Shown in pieces: positions 23,243-45,837 of a stretch of DNA of 64,000 nucleotides. Origin of the DNA: Trebouxia sp. TZW2008 (taxonomy: Eukaryota; Chlorophyta; Trebouxiophyceae; Trebouxiales; Trebouxiaceae). Positions within the stretch are counted from its first letter, which is position 1. Each line of letters begins with the position of its first letter. Location: positions 186,001 through 250,000 of the forward strand of contig BDIU01000215.1 of the NCBI GenBank assembly GCA_002118135.1, given 5' to 3'. The notes under the pieces are model-generated. The model was not told the origin of the DNA. It worked only from the letters and a program-made list of their open reading frames with translations, and ran no database searches. Both the position numbers and the translations under genes were made by a program.

Positions 23243-26200
23243 CTATTCCTCTTCATCCTCGTCCAGATCATCCACAGGGTGACTCAGCAAGCTGCCAGCA
23301 AAGTCTACAGGGTAACTGCACAATCTCTCTGCTGCTGTGAGTCCCTCTTCCTCCTCATCCTCATCAAGATCTTCCAATGGGTGACTAAGCAGACTGCAAT
23401 CCAGTGGGTGACTAAGCAGACTGCTTTGGAAGTCCACAGGGTGACTACGCAATTTGCCTGCTGTCATTGGCTCGTTCTCCTTGCCTTCAGATGTGCTCAA
23501 GTCTGCTGGGTGCTTCAGCGCTTTGGTCTCAGGGCCCACAGGGTGCTTCAGCCCTTTGGTTTCAGAGCCGACTGGGTGACTGAGCCCCTTGTTTGGTGCT
23601 GCTGACTTGTCTTCTTTGCAAAAGGGGCTCAGCTCAGTTGATTGCATCCTTGCTGACTCCACTGGGTAAGCCTTTGCAAAGTCCGTGAGGTGACTTGGCG
23701 ATGTACCCGCTGCTGCTGGCTCTGTGGGGTGTATGCTTGCAATGCCCTGAGATGGGTTTGGCAGCTCGCAGGCTGATGCTTTTGCCGCAGCATTTGCAGC
23801 ATGTGTGCTAGTAGACTCTGTGGAGTGAGTGCTAGCAGCGCCCTGGGATGGGCTTGGCAGCTCGCTGGCTGTTGGTGACGTCGCAGCTTTTGCAGCATGC
23901 GTGCTAGCAGACACTGTGGGGTGGGTGCTTGCAGCGCCCTGAGATGGGTTTGGCAGCTCGCTGGCTGCTGATGAGTCTGCAGCATTTGCAGCATGCGTGC
24001 TAGCCAACATTGCCGGGTGGGTGCTTGCTACAGCCTGAGATGTGGTTGGCAGCTCGCTGGCTGCTGATGACTCCTCAGCATTTGCAGCATGCGTGCTAGC
24101 AGACCCTGTGTGGTGGGTGCTTGCAACCCCCTGAGATGGGTGTGGCAGCTCGCTGACTGTTGCTGACGCCGCCTTATTGCCACCTTGCTTCACCTCCATT
24201 GCATGTGTGCTTGCAGCCTGAGTAGGCTGAGTGCTTGCAGTGCCCTGAGATGCATTTGGCACCTCACTGGCTGTCGCTGACGCTGCCCTGTCGCCATCTT
24301 GCTTCACCCCGACTGCATATGTGCTTGCAGCCTGGGTAGAATGAGTGCTTGCAGTGCCCTGAGATACATTTGGCAGCTCGCTGGCTGTTGCAGACGCCGC
24401 CCTGTTGTCATTTTGCTTCATCGCCAGCATAGGCTGTGTTGTTGCAGCATCCTGCATGAACACTATGACTCACCAAGTGAACAAAACACATGTTAGCAGC
24501 TGGCAGGGGATATTCAGTGATGTAGGGCTATTACTCATGGCGTGCATGCGGATTGACAGGACTTGTGCCACACACACATCTAGCAATGTATGCTGAAAAC
24601 TGTAGTCATTGTTATTGACGTGATTATGAGGAGTGGGCCTCAGTGCAGGCTGACAAGCGCAAAATGCAAACAAAGCTTACATGCAATTCTTGGTGTCAAT
24701 GCATTTGGAGCCAAATGAATTGGCATAAGGGCTGACGCTTCTGTTGAAAACTTGCCAAGGAATTTTCCTGAAGCCCTGACTTGCATGCCATGCATGTGCA
24801 TGTGATGTGGGTGCAACAGTAAGACACCAGCAATGATGTCCTAGGCGCCTATGAGTACACATCATGATAATTGACAAGGATAGTAGCTGACCTTTGCACC
24901 AGCATCAGCTTTGCAGGAGCTTCCCTCAGTAGCACGAGAGAAACTCTGAACACTGCAGACCTCCTCAGTTGTGAACAGCTCAACCATTTTCTCAACTTGT
25001 GCCAAGTCAGCATCTGACAGTGTCTCTCTGAATGCTGAGCACGCCTGCAGCAGCAGTGCAACTGTCAAACAGTCTGGCATTCTGCTCTTTCAGCTGACAC
25101 TGACCAGACAGCTGGGATGGCAGCAGATTCCAAAATCGAACCCCTCCTCCCTATTGGACACTTGATCAACTTCCTCCATTGTTGTCAAGTCAGCTTCTGA
25201 CAGTGTCTCTCTGAACGCTGAGCACTCCTGCAGCACAGCATTCACAGCAATCATTTCAAAAGACCTGTGCATCACTCTCCTTGCAGGACCTTCCCTCAAC
25301 AGCAGGGGAGCAGCTTGCCAATAATGCCAACGATAATGATCACAAACATGACATTGAGAACAACATAATACACTTTCCAGCACAAATGGCTAGGCGTGTG
25401 AGGTCCTGTCTCTGACCAAAATTGTAACGTCATACCTGCTGCAGTGCTGGGCAGCAGCACCTGTTTGATAAGTCAGTAAGGAGCAGCAGCCTCTCCACAG
25501 ATATGTAAGCCTTCAGCGCTCTGACACAGTGACGGGGAGGAGTGGCATATGTGTTGCTTGTCACTGGCTATGAACAGCTACACAACCTTTTTGTAGTAGC
25601 ACTGAAGGAACTTCTTATCTTATCTTACCTGCTGCAGTGCTGGGCAGCAGCGCCTGTTTGCCAAGTTAGTAAGGAAGGGCAGCGTCTCCACAGTCATGTA
25701 AGCCTTCAACGCTCTGACACACTGCAGGCGGGAGTGCTGGATGTGGTACTGGTCACTGTTTGTGTACAGCTGCACAGCCTCTGTACAGAAATGCAGAAAG
25801 TGTGTCGTACCTGCTGCAGTGCTGAGCAGCAGCGCCTGTTTGCCAAGTCAGCAAGGAAGGGCAGCGTCTCCGCAGACATGTAAGCCTTGAGCGCTCTGAC
25901 ACAGTGAAGGTAGGAGTGGTGAATGTGGTACTTGTCACTGGCTATGAACAGCTGCACAGCCTCCTCGTAGCTGAGCTTGTGTTTGAAACCGCCGTAGAGG
26001 TAGTTGACGAGCAGCTGAGCAGCCGCCAATGAGATGTCCTTGACCAAAATGGTGTGGGTTGAACCTACAGACAATGTCCAACTGTGATTTTGCATTTCAA
26101 AAGACAATCTCTGTTGATTGAAACTGCCGCAGAGGTAGTGGACCAGCAGCTGAGCAGCCGCCAATGAGATGTCAGCAATCAAAATGGTGTGGCTTGTACC

Positions 26201-29200
26201 TACAGACAATGCAGAACTGTGTTGTTGCCTTTGAAAAGTCAATCTCTATTGATTGGAACTGCCATAGAGGTAGTTGACCAGCAGCTGAGCAGCCGCTTCG
26301 TGAGATGCCTTTAACCAAAATGGTGTGGATGGCACTTACAAACAAATCACAAATGGGTTGTTGCCTTGGAAAAGATGATCTCTGTTGATTGGAACTGCCA
26401 TAGAGGTAGTTGACTAGCAGCTGGGCAATTCGCCAAAGGACATATCATCAACTCAAATGCGGTGGGTTGAACCTACAAGCAATGCACACCTGTGCTGCTG
26501 CCTTTGACTAGATTGCGCCTGTCATCTGACTTTGAACAGCTTGTAGCATGCATTCTATCTATCAAGCAACAATGCTTTATTGCAACCGACTGCAACAGAC
26601 TCTCATATGAATGATGCACAGCTGATGACAGGCTTTCTACCTAACATACAATCGTTGCTATATGCTGTGCTGCAAAAGGCTGTGATTTGGGTAATGCACA
26701 AGGGTTGACAGCAATTGCCTGTGATCACCCATCAAGACGACCTAGCCTTGTTTCAAATGACAAGAATGCTCCAGTGAGAACGCAAAACAAGACCGTGTTT
26801 GCAGTGCTGATAGTTGGGTCATGGGCTGCTTCCACTCACAGAGGCTCCCGTCATGATGCCTTGCAGCATTGACTTTGCTGTTCTGACAGGTGCAAGTGCC
26901 TTTACCTTCATGCATCTGGGACCTGCACATGCTCCATCTTGGGTAGCAAAAAAGTATTCATTGAGAAAGCAGAACAAGACTATATGTGCCTGTACCTTCA
27001 CGCATCTGGGATTTGAACATGCTTTTGAACACAGGGCTGTTGGCTGCCAGCACTGCCCTGTGCACCGCAATGCCCTGACCCTCCACCATCAATACAGTGT
27101 CTGTGAACAGATCCTCGTGCAGCATTTGCTGACTGGCACAAGCAAGACCGTGATGCACATAGCTGGAATCATCAGCGTCCTCTGTGTGAGGAATCGTTTG
27201 CGGCCGAACATACTGACAAGTCTTTTGGCGCTCTCCTTCTAACTCACCGCTAAACCATAAGACGCCTGCAATAGAATGCAGTACTCTTGTTACTTTCAGG
27301 CAGGGCTTTTTGTGTCACATGCTACTTTCACAACTGTACAACAGACATTTGTAAAGGAATACAGCGCTCCTAAAGACTCGAGGCTGGGGTTGTTGAGCAC
27401 ATGCTTTTGAGACAAATGTACAGCAGATGCCTGCCAAGGAACGCAGCACAAAAAGAGTCGTGTTAATCTAGAAATGATGGTATACGGCTGTCAAACCCAA
27501 CGTGCTGTTGCTTGACCATTCTGTGACAACACAATAGCTGTTTGTGCTTACCTCCCATGATCATGAGCGTATCCTTGTGAGCAGTGATCATATGGCCAGT
27601 GCGAGCATCCAAAGGCGTCCCATCCACAGCAGCCTCGCTCCATGACAGCGAGTCAAAGTCAAACACCCACAGCTTGTTCTGGAAGGGCATGCCCTCTTGG
27701 TGGTGCGACTGACCCCCGTGCAGAAGCCATTGCCCCTGCATTACAATTTTTTCACTGCAATTATGATCAATGATATTGATGATGATAATCATGACAATAT
27801 TGATGACGGTGGCGAATTTTTATGATGGCGGCAAAACAGATGACAACAACGATCATCAGAATAAATGTGATCATAAAGATAACAATCATGATAATGATAA
27901 CAATGGTGGCAGTAATACCAGGTAATAACCGTATGTTTTCTTGCACATGGGCTAGGTGTGTGTGGCACAACTCTTGCCTCATAAGGAGCAGTCAAACAAA
28001 AGCTTTTCAACAGGTTTGAGGCATTGCAGTCATGGTTCCTCACCTGAAACATGGTGGTTGCTGGGCTGTTTAGGCGCTCAGGGGCTGGGGCCTTTTGAGG
28101 AAGCAACTGCCAGTGCCATATGCTCAACTCCGTTCTATACACTACCATCTTTTGCTTGCCAACTGGGTCGTACGTCAGCAGGTACACATGCCCCTCAACC
28201 ACAGTGAAGTTGCCATGAATCCCCGAGGCATTTTTGGTGTTGGGAATGTCTCCAGACATGGTTTGCTGCTTCCACTTGCAGGTTGCTGTGTCAAAGGTCC
28301 ACAAGGCATCGCTGTTTTTGCAAAATGATTTGCTGTCCACATCTCGGCCTGCATGATGCCATGCAGGTTAGATTGCAAGAGAAAGAGTCCCAGCATATCA
28401 GCTACACAAACATGATCTTCAAGCAGTATGCTTCAGCATGGGCACGTTTCAGCATGTACCTAGCTGGGCCTGCTGGGCCTGTCAAATATGCATCACGAAG
28501 CAATTTTGATGAACTGGAATGTATTTCAGCTTACAAAAGCCATGTTGGCAGAGACCGTCCACAACAGAGATGTAATGACATTGTTTGTCTGACTTTTAAC
28601 AATCAAATGTCAAGCGTCCATATTGCGATGCCCGAACAAGCCAACCTGGCAACATAGGACTCGGGCTCTACTTTCTCAGCACATATGCTTGCAATCAAAC
28701 AATTTTACAATTATCTGTATTTTTTGGGACTATTGTTGTCATTATCATCATTGTTATTGTTGTTATTATTGATATTATTATTGTTACCACTATGTTGTTG
28801 TTGTTGTTGTTGTCATTATCACTATCATTATCTCTCATCCAAACTGACCTCCAAACAGGATGAGCTGGTGCCCGTCAGAAGCCAGGTATGCACATTTTCT
28901 CCTTGAGGGTCCGCCAATATGGCTGAGGCAGGTCCAGCTAAGGGAGGCAAAATTGTACACTCGCATGTCAATGTCAGCTCCCTGGCGCTCCTCATCCAGC
29001 ACTCCAGCAACGTACAGGCATGATCCATGCAGCGCAACTGCAGGCATGACACACATTGTAGGCATGTTTGACGCGGCGCGACTGCAGGCATAATTCACAT
29101 CTCAGGCGTACAGGCATGTCCCATGCAGCGCAACTGCAGGCATCATACACATTGCAGGCGTACAGGCATGGCCCATGAAGCACAATTGCAGGCATGACAC

Positions 29201-29644
29201 AGACTGCAGTACAGGCATGGCCCATGCAGCGCAACCGCTGGCATGACACATATTGTAGACAATAAATATGATCCAAGAGGCTGCAAACATCTTGCAAACA
29301 CGAGCACCCGCACAACCGCAGTCAGTTCTGCAATGCACTGGCACAGAAGTGCCTGGCACAAAGCTTGGGCAAACCTTACCGCCAGAACGCTGTGCATCCC
29401 ATTTGTGCCATGAGGGACCTGGGTCCTGGTTGCAGCTGACAGACTCCCACTGATTGGTGGCATTGTTGAGCTTGAGCAGGATGTCATGGTTGCACCAACC
29501 CAAGTAATGGATGGGCTTCGCCCCGTAGGGTACGCTAGGTAATACTCCAAACACATACAGCTGACTGTTGTAGGAGAAGAGGTGTCCCTCGTAGTGACCT
29601 TGCCAGCACCAGCGCGCATGTAGGAACAGAATGCCAGACCAGAA
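23243..29644 (-). CDS. Kelch-BTB-BACK protein with long repetitive C-terminus
   Basis: Eight exons join in phase: 29644-29380, 29037-28849, 28348-28044, 27735-27552, 27238-26996, 26064-25811, 25044-24892 and 24451-23243 (2802 nt, 933 residues plus stop). Exons 1-4 carry kelch blades (SQLYVFG, GSCLYVAGVL, HQLILFGG, WTFDTATCKW, WLLHGGQ, WVFDFDSLSW, DTLMIMGG). Exon 5 starts the BTB domain (EDLFTDTVLMVEG, IAVHRAVLAANSPVFKSMF). Exon 6 finishes BTB and enters BACK (LLVNYLYGG, EEAVQLFIASDKYH, CVRALKAYM). Such proteins usually present substrates to cullin-3 ubiquitin ligases; kelch preceding BTB recalls LZTR1-type order. The last exon is unusual: seven or so units of about 36 residues (SELPNPSQG..STH....STHAANAA), then SHPVD-type repeats and acidic DEDEEE runs. 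The N-terminus is missing, because an in-frame TGA lies directly before exon 1. Most introns hold partial exon copies. Confidence 0.85.
25090..25260 (-). repeat. Upstream copy of kelch-BTB exon 7 start
   Basis: The minus-strand acceptor and start of exon 7 (CAG|.CSAFRETLS.ADL) are duplicated about 205 bp upstream. The copy reads ECSAFRETLSEADLTTMEEV. It keeps phase at the acceptor but has no clear donor before its stop. Confidence 0.75.
25440..25790 (-). repeat. Two downstream copies of kelch-BTB exon 6 end
   Basis: Two partial copies of the BACK-coding end of exon 6, each with its donor site, lie in the following intron. The nearer one (about 25780-25640) keeps an intact frame of roughly 50 codons (EAVQLYTNSDQYHIQ... 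ending CCPALQQ|gtaaga). The further one (about 25590-25445) has an extra base near 'cactcctccccgtcactg' that shifts the frame. If the nearer copy were spliced in after exon 6 it would not keep phase, so both are probably non-coding. Confidence 0.75.
26110..26480 (-). repeat. Three upstream copies of kelch-BTB exon 6 start
   Basis: The acceptor and first about 70 bp of exon 6 (read on the plus strand as 'accaaaatggtgtgg' plus 'gaacctacag', and 'agctgagcagccgcc') recur near 26198, 26335 and 26473. Spacing is about 134-138 bp. The two nearest keep a tAG/cAG-like acceptor; the furthest is more diverged. Confidence 0.8.
26900..26950 (-). repeat. Copy of kelch-BTB exon 5 end and donor
   Basis: The last about 25 bp of exon 5 and its donor, read on the plus strand as 'accttcatgcatctgggacc', repeat the true junction 'accttcacgcatctggga' about 93 bp away. 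The copy is out of frame. Confidence 0.7.
27770..28010 (+). repeat. Dispersed element 2, copy B, with AT-rich triplet run
   Basis: A long ATGATAATn run (27770-27910) is followed by 'acatgggctaggtgtgtgtgg' split around 27945-27966 and 'cttgcctcataagg'. It lies in the intron between kelch exons 3 and 4. Confidence 0.55.
28685..28845. repeat. TTG/TTA microsatellite
   Basis: A pyrimidine-rich run of TTA, TTG and ATC triplets in the intron after kelch exon 2. The leucine-rich frame it opens on the plus strand is an artefact of composition. Confidence 0.9.
29045..29245 (-). repeat. About four copies of kelch-BTB exon 2 acceptor region
   Basis: The segment read on the plus strand as 'ccatgcagcgcaactgcagg' (acceptor plus first codons of exon 2) is repeated in near-identical or diverged form about every 60-65 bp upstream of the true acceptor at 29037. 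Confidence 0.8.
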
Positions 29645-29739
29645 CTGTCATGCCGCCTGCTGGAGCTGAGTCAGCAGCTGCCACCACCTGGGATGATGAG
29701 CCTCAATCTTTTCCTGTGAGTCAAAATGCAACTACATGA

Positions 29740-30058
29740 TTGCTCTTTGAAACGACTGCTTTGGTCCAAAAATGCTGTCTCTACATCAAATTGTCCTTAC
29801 TCAGAGGTGCCCCTGCAGTCAGAATGCAGTGATTGGCTACCAACTGCATTGTCCTTACATCAATTGTCCTTACAAAGAGTGGTTACTGTAACGACTGCTT
29901 GGGTTCCCAAGAATGATGTGCTTACATCAAATTGTCCTTACCCAGCGGTGCCACTGCAGTCAAAATGCAGTGATTGGTCACCAGTTGCATTGTCCTTACA
30001 TGGAGAGTGTCCTTGCATCGAGTGTCTGCACAAAGGGAAGTGCATGGTGCGTACTGTA
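29740..30058 (+). mobile_element. MITE family 1, two tandem copies
   Basis: Two head-to-tail copies of a non-coding element of about 165 bp. Each has 'acgactgcttgggttcccaag' or a close variant, then 'caaattgtccttac', 'cactgcagtcaaaatgcagt', 'attgtccttaca' and a final 'aagag...actgta'. The repeated GTCCTTAC motif and the ends resemble pogo/mariner-type MITEs. No transposase is present. Confidence 0.7.
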
Positions 30059-30288
30059 AAAGGCTGTGCTGCACCCTCAACTTGCTACAAGAAGTCATGT
30101 GCATCACCTGTCCAATTGCATTCCAGTCCCTTCACGAGCTACCAACTGGCAGAAGCATATCTCATGCTGACAACACAGCAAGTTTTAATGTAGTCCAAAA
30201 GTGGCAAATTATGAATCTTCAGGCCATGGAGAAGTGGATATGGAAGTGCACAGATGAGTGGGGATTCTTCACGGTTGGGTTCACTTAG

Positions 30289-30971
30289 GACCCATCACAA
30301 AGGCCAAGCTGGCCTTCTACTTTGACAAAAGCATGCTAGACCGCGACACCATGATTTGTCACAAGTCCAAAGTGGGCCCCAAGAGAGGAATTGACCCCCT
30401 GTGGCAGTGCATGGAGCGGTGGCAAGCTGAGAGCCTGGAGTTCTTAGGTACCCACAACATTTGCACGTGTTGTAGCATCACTTGTAGCATGCTGCCTGCA
30501 GATGTGTATCGCTCAAACACACAAGTGCTTTTGGCCGTACAGTAATTTGTCTTTCTCATGATTGCTTTGGTCCCCAAGAAAACTGTCCTTGTATCGAATT
30601 GTGCTTACTCAGAGGTGCTACTGCAGTCAGAATGCAGTGGTTGTTATCCCATTGCATTATCCTTACATTTTGGATGTCCTTACATTGAGTTTCCTCACAA
30701 AGAGAAGTCACTGCACTGCAGATTCAGGCCAATGCTAACAAACAATCCAGATTGTGGCAACGGAATGAGACCAACATGGCCTTGAACTGTTGCAGGACAT
30801 AGTCAGTTGTACCCACCTCATTGGCATCAGCAGATTCGCAGCAGGCACAACGTCATGATCAGGTACAAGCCATTGCCAGGACAGGTCACACAGGAGGAAT
30901 GGCAAAGGATGGTAGCGGTGGGGTGTGTATGGAAGAGGACCAATCAGCAAGCAAGTGACTTTGCCACATAG
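30289..30971 (+). CDS. Unrecognised protein, last two exons
   Basis: Exon 30289-30447 follows 'ttcacttag' and ends at TTAG|gtaccc. Exon 30796-30971 follows 'ctgttgcag' and ends in TAG. Both junctions are phase 1 and join without a stop. The peptide includes PITKAKLAFYFDKSMLDRD, DPLWQCMERWQAESLEFLG, YPPHWHQQIRSRHNVMIRYK and EEWQRMVAVGCVWKR. It is rich in Trp and charged residues and does not look like repeat-derived chance coding. I do not recognise the family. A further frame just upstream (AMEKWIWKCTDEWGFFT, about 30222-30285) fits in character but not in phase, so an exon or a frameshift is unresolved. A MITE copy lies in the intron. Confidence 0.5.
30555..30722 (+). mobile_element. MITE family 1, copy 3
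   Basis: Same order of motifs as at 29740-30058: 'gattgctttggtccccaag', 'tgcttactcagaggtgctac', 'tgcagtcagaatgcagtgg', 'atgtccttacattgag', 'cacaaagagaagtcactgca'. It sits in the intron between the two exons of the gene at 30289-30971. Confidence 0.7.
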
Positions 30972-32290
30972 CAGCATTGCAATGGTCTGAGCTCACTGAC
31001 CATGAGGTCTTGTCTATTCACTTCAAAAGGTCTTATGCACATGTTATCACAGCACAGATCCTCTAGACATCTCACCTGTTCAAGTGCATGTGCGACTCAG
31101 CTAGGTGAGCTAAGCCGTGTCATCACTAGAACGTGACTCTCAGTGTGTCAGCAGCCCTCAGTGAGTCAGTGAGCAGCGTCAGGCAGACCTACGATATTGC
31201 TGCAGGCGTGAGATTTCATCTCAGGCAATCAACGCATTCCTGATAGTCAGTCAGTGAGTGCCAGCGCCAGAATCTCATGCACAAACAGGATTGCGCAATG
31301 CTTTTCTGCATGCTCAATCTGCAGTGCGCACTGCTGCAGTCTTTCAATACTCATTCCAGCTGCTTCACGTCAGCATGGCAGAAGCAGAATGTCAAACAAA
31401 CATCTCCAAAAATTGATCATACTGGTTGCATACAGTAAAATTGTAACCCAGTCTGCAAATAGCCCAAGGCCTTACAGGTAAAGGGCCTTGTTTCAATCAA
31501 GCACAACGCTTCAGGGCGCTCAGATTTGCGACCCAAAGCCACAAAAAGACTTGACAGACGTCTGCATGCATGACAGGACAAAGCATGCAAAGCATGGACG
31601 CAAGTGATGTTGCAAGACATTGCACGGACTTGTCGAGCTATGCATTCGTGGCACGTAAGAGGCAGTCACACCCCCAGATTCAGGATCGCATGCAGTAACG
31701 CTGAACACGAGCAAGCGACCAGGCTTCTGCACAGCTGATGCAGGGCACGATCATTGACGACCTGGCCTACCTTGCTTGAGGCCAGACGATAAACGTGCTG
31801 ACATACCAGATCCGTCGTTGTGTGACATTCGCATGCCGCACAATGCGACGAAAGCTGATCTCAAGCGCCCCCACGCGTACGGCACCAGCTGTGTCACATC
31901 TAGCGCTCCTCCGTCCACCGCCAGTGCAACCCCTGAGGCTCTGCGCGTTACGCACACAGACATGCATCAAACTGAAGCAGCGCGGAAGCGTTTGCACATA
32001 TCAGGCACGTTCTCACAGCAAAGACTGCTTTGTGCACTTCAACTCTAGTGCAGCATGCATATTTGTGTTTAGGTCAGTACGAATTTTAGGCATTCAAAGT
32101 GCACCCCAAAAGATCTGTGTCACAACTCAAAAGACGAAACACCCTTGCCTTGAGAAATTCAGCTGGCTGTATATTAAGCATGCCTCTGGCACAACACAGC
32201 AGGCTGCCTGTCAGACACTACAAGTTATGATCACGCATTGAATGAGCCTACCTTCAAAGCCACTGTTGTGTGACTTATACTCAGTGCATA
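30972..32290. other. Intergenic, with possible 5' exon of the helicase
   Basis: No firm gene. From about 31780 to 32030 the sequence is CpG-richer and an ATG at 31833 opens a frame (MPHNATKADLKRPHAYGTSC...) of about 70 codons on the plus strand. It could be the first exon of the helicase gene that follows, but the junction to the CAG-rich exon is not determined. Confidence 0.3.
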
Positions 32291-32371
32291 CATGGGAAGA
32301 GGGCGCATGACCTCCTGTCAGTGTTGCAGCTTAGCAAGAGTCTATAATCCAAGACGTTTCTGCTGGTGCAG

Positions 32372-43926
<11,555 letters not shown>

Positions 43927-44149
43927 GTCTATTATCTCCCTGAATGTATACCCCACCAACTTTTGGTCGCTAGGTTTAGGAGCCCCCTTAACAACATGCA
44001 ATGATATTTTTGTTAAGGCAATGGATCAGGTTGTAGGGTTAAGGGTTTCAAGGGCTTTTTGTGCTTACTGTGGTGGGAAGAAAACCCCATGGATCCCAAT
44101 GCAGGGGCTGTCCTCTAATGACGTGTCTTGATTTGCCGTATTGCGTGCC

Positions 44150-44335
44150 CTGGCAGCGATACAAATTGATACAGTAACATCCCTTCATAAGCACACTCGG
44201 TGTAAGGACATTCTCGGTGCAAGAAGAATGCAACTGGGAACCAGTCATTGCATTTTGACTGCAGTGGTACCTCTGAGTAGGGTCAATTTGATACAAGGAC
44301 GCTCGTGTTGGTGACCAACCCAGTCGTTGCAAATA
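44150..44335 (-). mobile_element. MITE family 1, copy 4 (inverted)
   Basis: Reads 'tacagtaacatcccttcat', 'cggtgtaaggacattctcgg', 'ttttgactgcagtggtacc' and ends 'ttgcaaatagaagtcactgt'. This is the reverse complement of the family at 29740-30058 and 62097-62275. Confidence 0.7.
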
Positions 44336-45360
44336 GAAGTCACTGTGCTGTCTTGTCCCCGACGTCGTGCTGCTATGGCTACATGTGTAGCCCAGGAGCC
44401 TTCCAATGATAGCAGCAGTTATGGGTAAGCCGGGCAAGTCTCATCATTGTTTTGCCTTGTTGCATTGGCAGTACAAATAGTTTTGGTTAGCACAGGACCA
44501 AACTGGTTGGAGACACTTGATTGCTCCAGTACGCACCTAGTGAGGCCTGATGAGCCTGTCTAGCACATGTTTTTTTAATTGTCATCATTGCCAATAATTT
44601 TGCCCGACAACGTCATGGCATTGGCTCAAAAAGTGTTGGGGTTGCCTGTTTATGTGAGTGTACATCTAGGTGCCCAGCACATGTGCGCATTGCATGTCAG
44701 CCGCCCATGTCAACTCAAGATTTTCACGTGTGATGACGGCTGTCTGATGCTGAGCTCAAAGTATGTCAAATCAAAGTCGTATCAAAGTGTGTATCAAAGT
44801 GAGCTAGCTGCTCATTACGGTACAGGAGGGCTGCACCCTTCATGGGGGGTTTGACAGGGGGCCAGGGCACCAATCAGCTTGTGGCAAGAAATGCAAAGAG
44901 TGTCATGATAGGTGAGTTCCTGCCATCTGTTGTCACCATCATTGTCATCATCATTCTCATTACCACCATAGTTTATATGACTTCGGATGAGGATTCTGTC
45001 CTTTCTAGGGCTAATCAGAAGCAGTAACGCAGATTGAAGATAGTGTAAGTGAGCAATTCTGGTTGAGATCTGTAGCACAGCAAAAGAGGATATGTAGCTT
45101 CAATGGCAAGTTGGCACCACTCACTTGTACCATGCTATGAGTGTCTGTGCTGAATCATGTAAGCTTTGTTGCTCATCATTGCCTTGAATGTCCTCATTCA
45201 AAGAGACACTTTGCTCTGTGATTGCGTGTATGCAGCTGTGGTTCTCAGATCTTCAATGGTCACTGTAAACACTGAACAGCGAACCACGGTAGCCAGTAAG
45301 GAAGCTGTACATGTGATCCTCACGCAATTGATTATTACATCAGCAGCAGCTTGAGACTTC
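44336..45360. other. No firm gene; possible small helicase exons
   Basis: A splice-bounded open segment at 44858-44911 ('tttgacag' before, 'gtgagttc' after) could extend the helicase gene, since its ends fit phase 2, but the encoded peptide is not recognisable. Another open stretch lies at about 45232-45297. Neither is decisive. Confidence 0.3.
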
Positions 45361-45837
45361 TTCAGCCAAGCACACTGCTGCTAACTCTGATTTTGACTCG
45401 ATCAGTGGCAAGGCTGAGACAGCTGCTGAGGGAAAAAACACACCATTGGCCACTTTATTATCATTTCTACTGGAGGCAATGTGTTTTTCTAATCATTCTT
45501 TGTCGTTCATGACAATCACCTGAATTGTCATGAGCGATACAAATGGTCATGCATGGCCAGACACACTGCTGAGCAACTTCAGGTTCAGCACACTCACAAT
45601 GACTGATGTGCCTGCAGCTGCTCGTGACTACATGAACACCATGGCTGAGGAAGCTGCTGCAGAAGCTTCATGATCAGCACACTCACAATGACTGATGTGC
45701 CTGCAGCTGCTCGTGACTACATGGCCACCATGGCTGAGGAAGCTGCTGCAGAAGCTGCCAGGCTGGCTCAGACTCAACCTTTGTCAACCTCGCAAGACGC
45801 TGAGTTCCAAGGCGGCATTGTGTCTGTGATGGATTAG
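45361..45837 (+). CDS. Candidate terminal exons of the helicase gene
   Basis: A plus-strand frame around 45355-45440 reads ETSSAKHTAANSDFDSISGK, and a second from about 45580 reads STLTMTDVPAAARDY...AEEAAAEAARLAQTQ...GGIVSVMD before TAG at 45837. Both look like a low-complexity protein tail. They are the last coding-like segments on this strand before the opposite-strand gene at 48 kb, so they may end the helicase gene. The connection by splicing is not shown. A perfect-looking 89-bp tandem duplication lies within the second segment, whose first copy is broken by TGA. Confidence 0.35.
45588..45765 (+). repeat. 89-bp tandem duplication
   Basis: 'cactcacaatgactgatgtg' starts at 45591 and 45680. 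The copies differ at very few positions ('atgaacacc' versus 'atggccacc'), so the duplication is recent. Confidence 0.9.

Noticed and set aside
23237..23605. Plus-strand frames antisense to the kelch-BTB last exon
   Set aside because: They are shadows of the repetitive minus-strand exon and mirror its repeats.
28685..28906. Leucine-rich frame that looks like a membrane segment
   Set aside because: It is a TTA/TTG microsatellite inside an intron.
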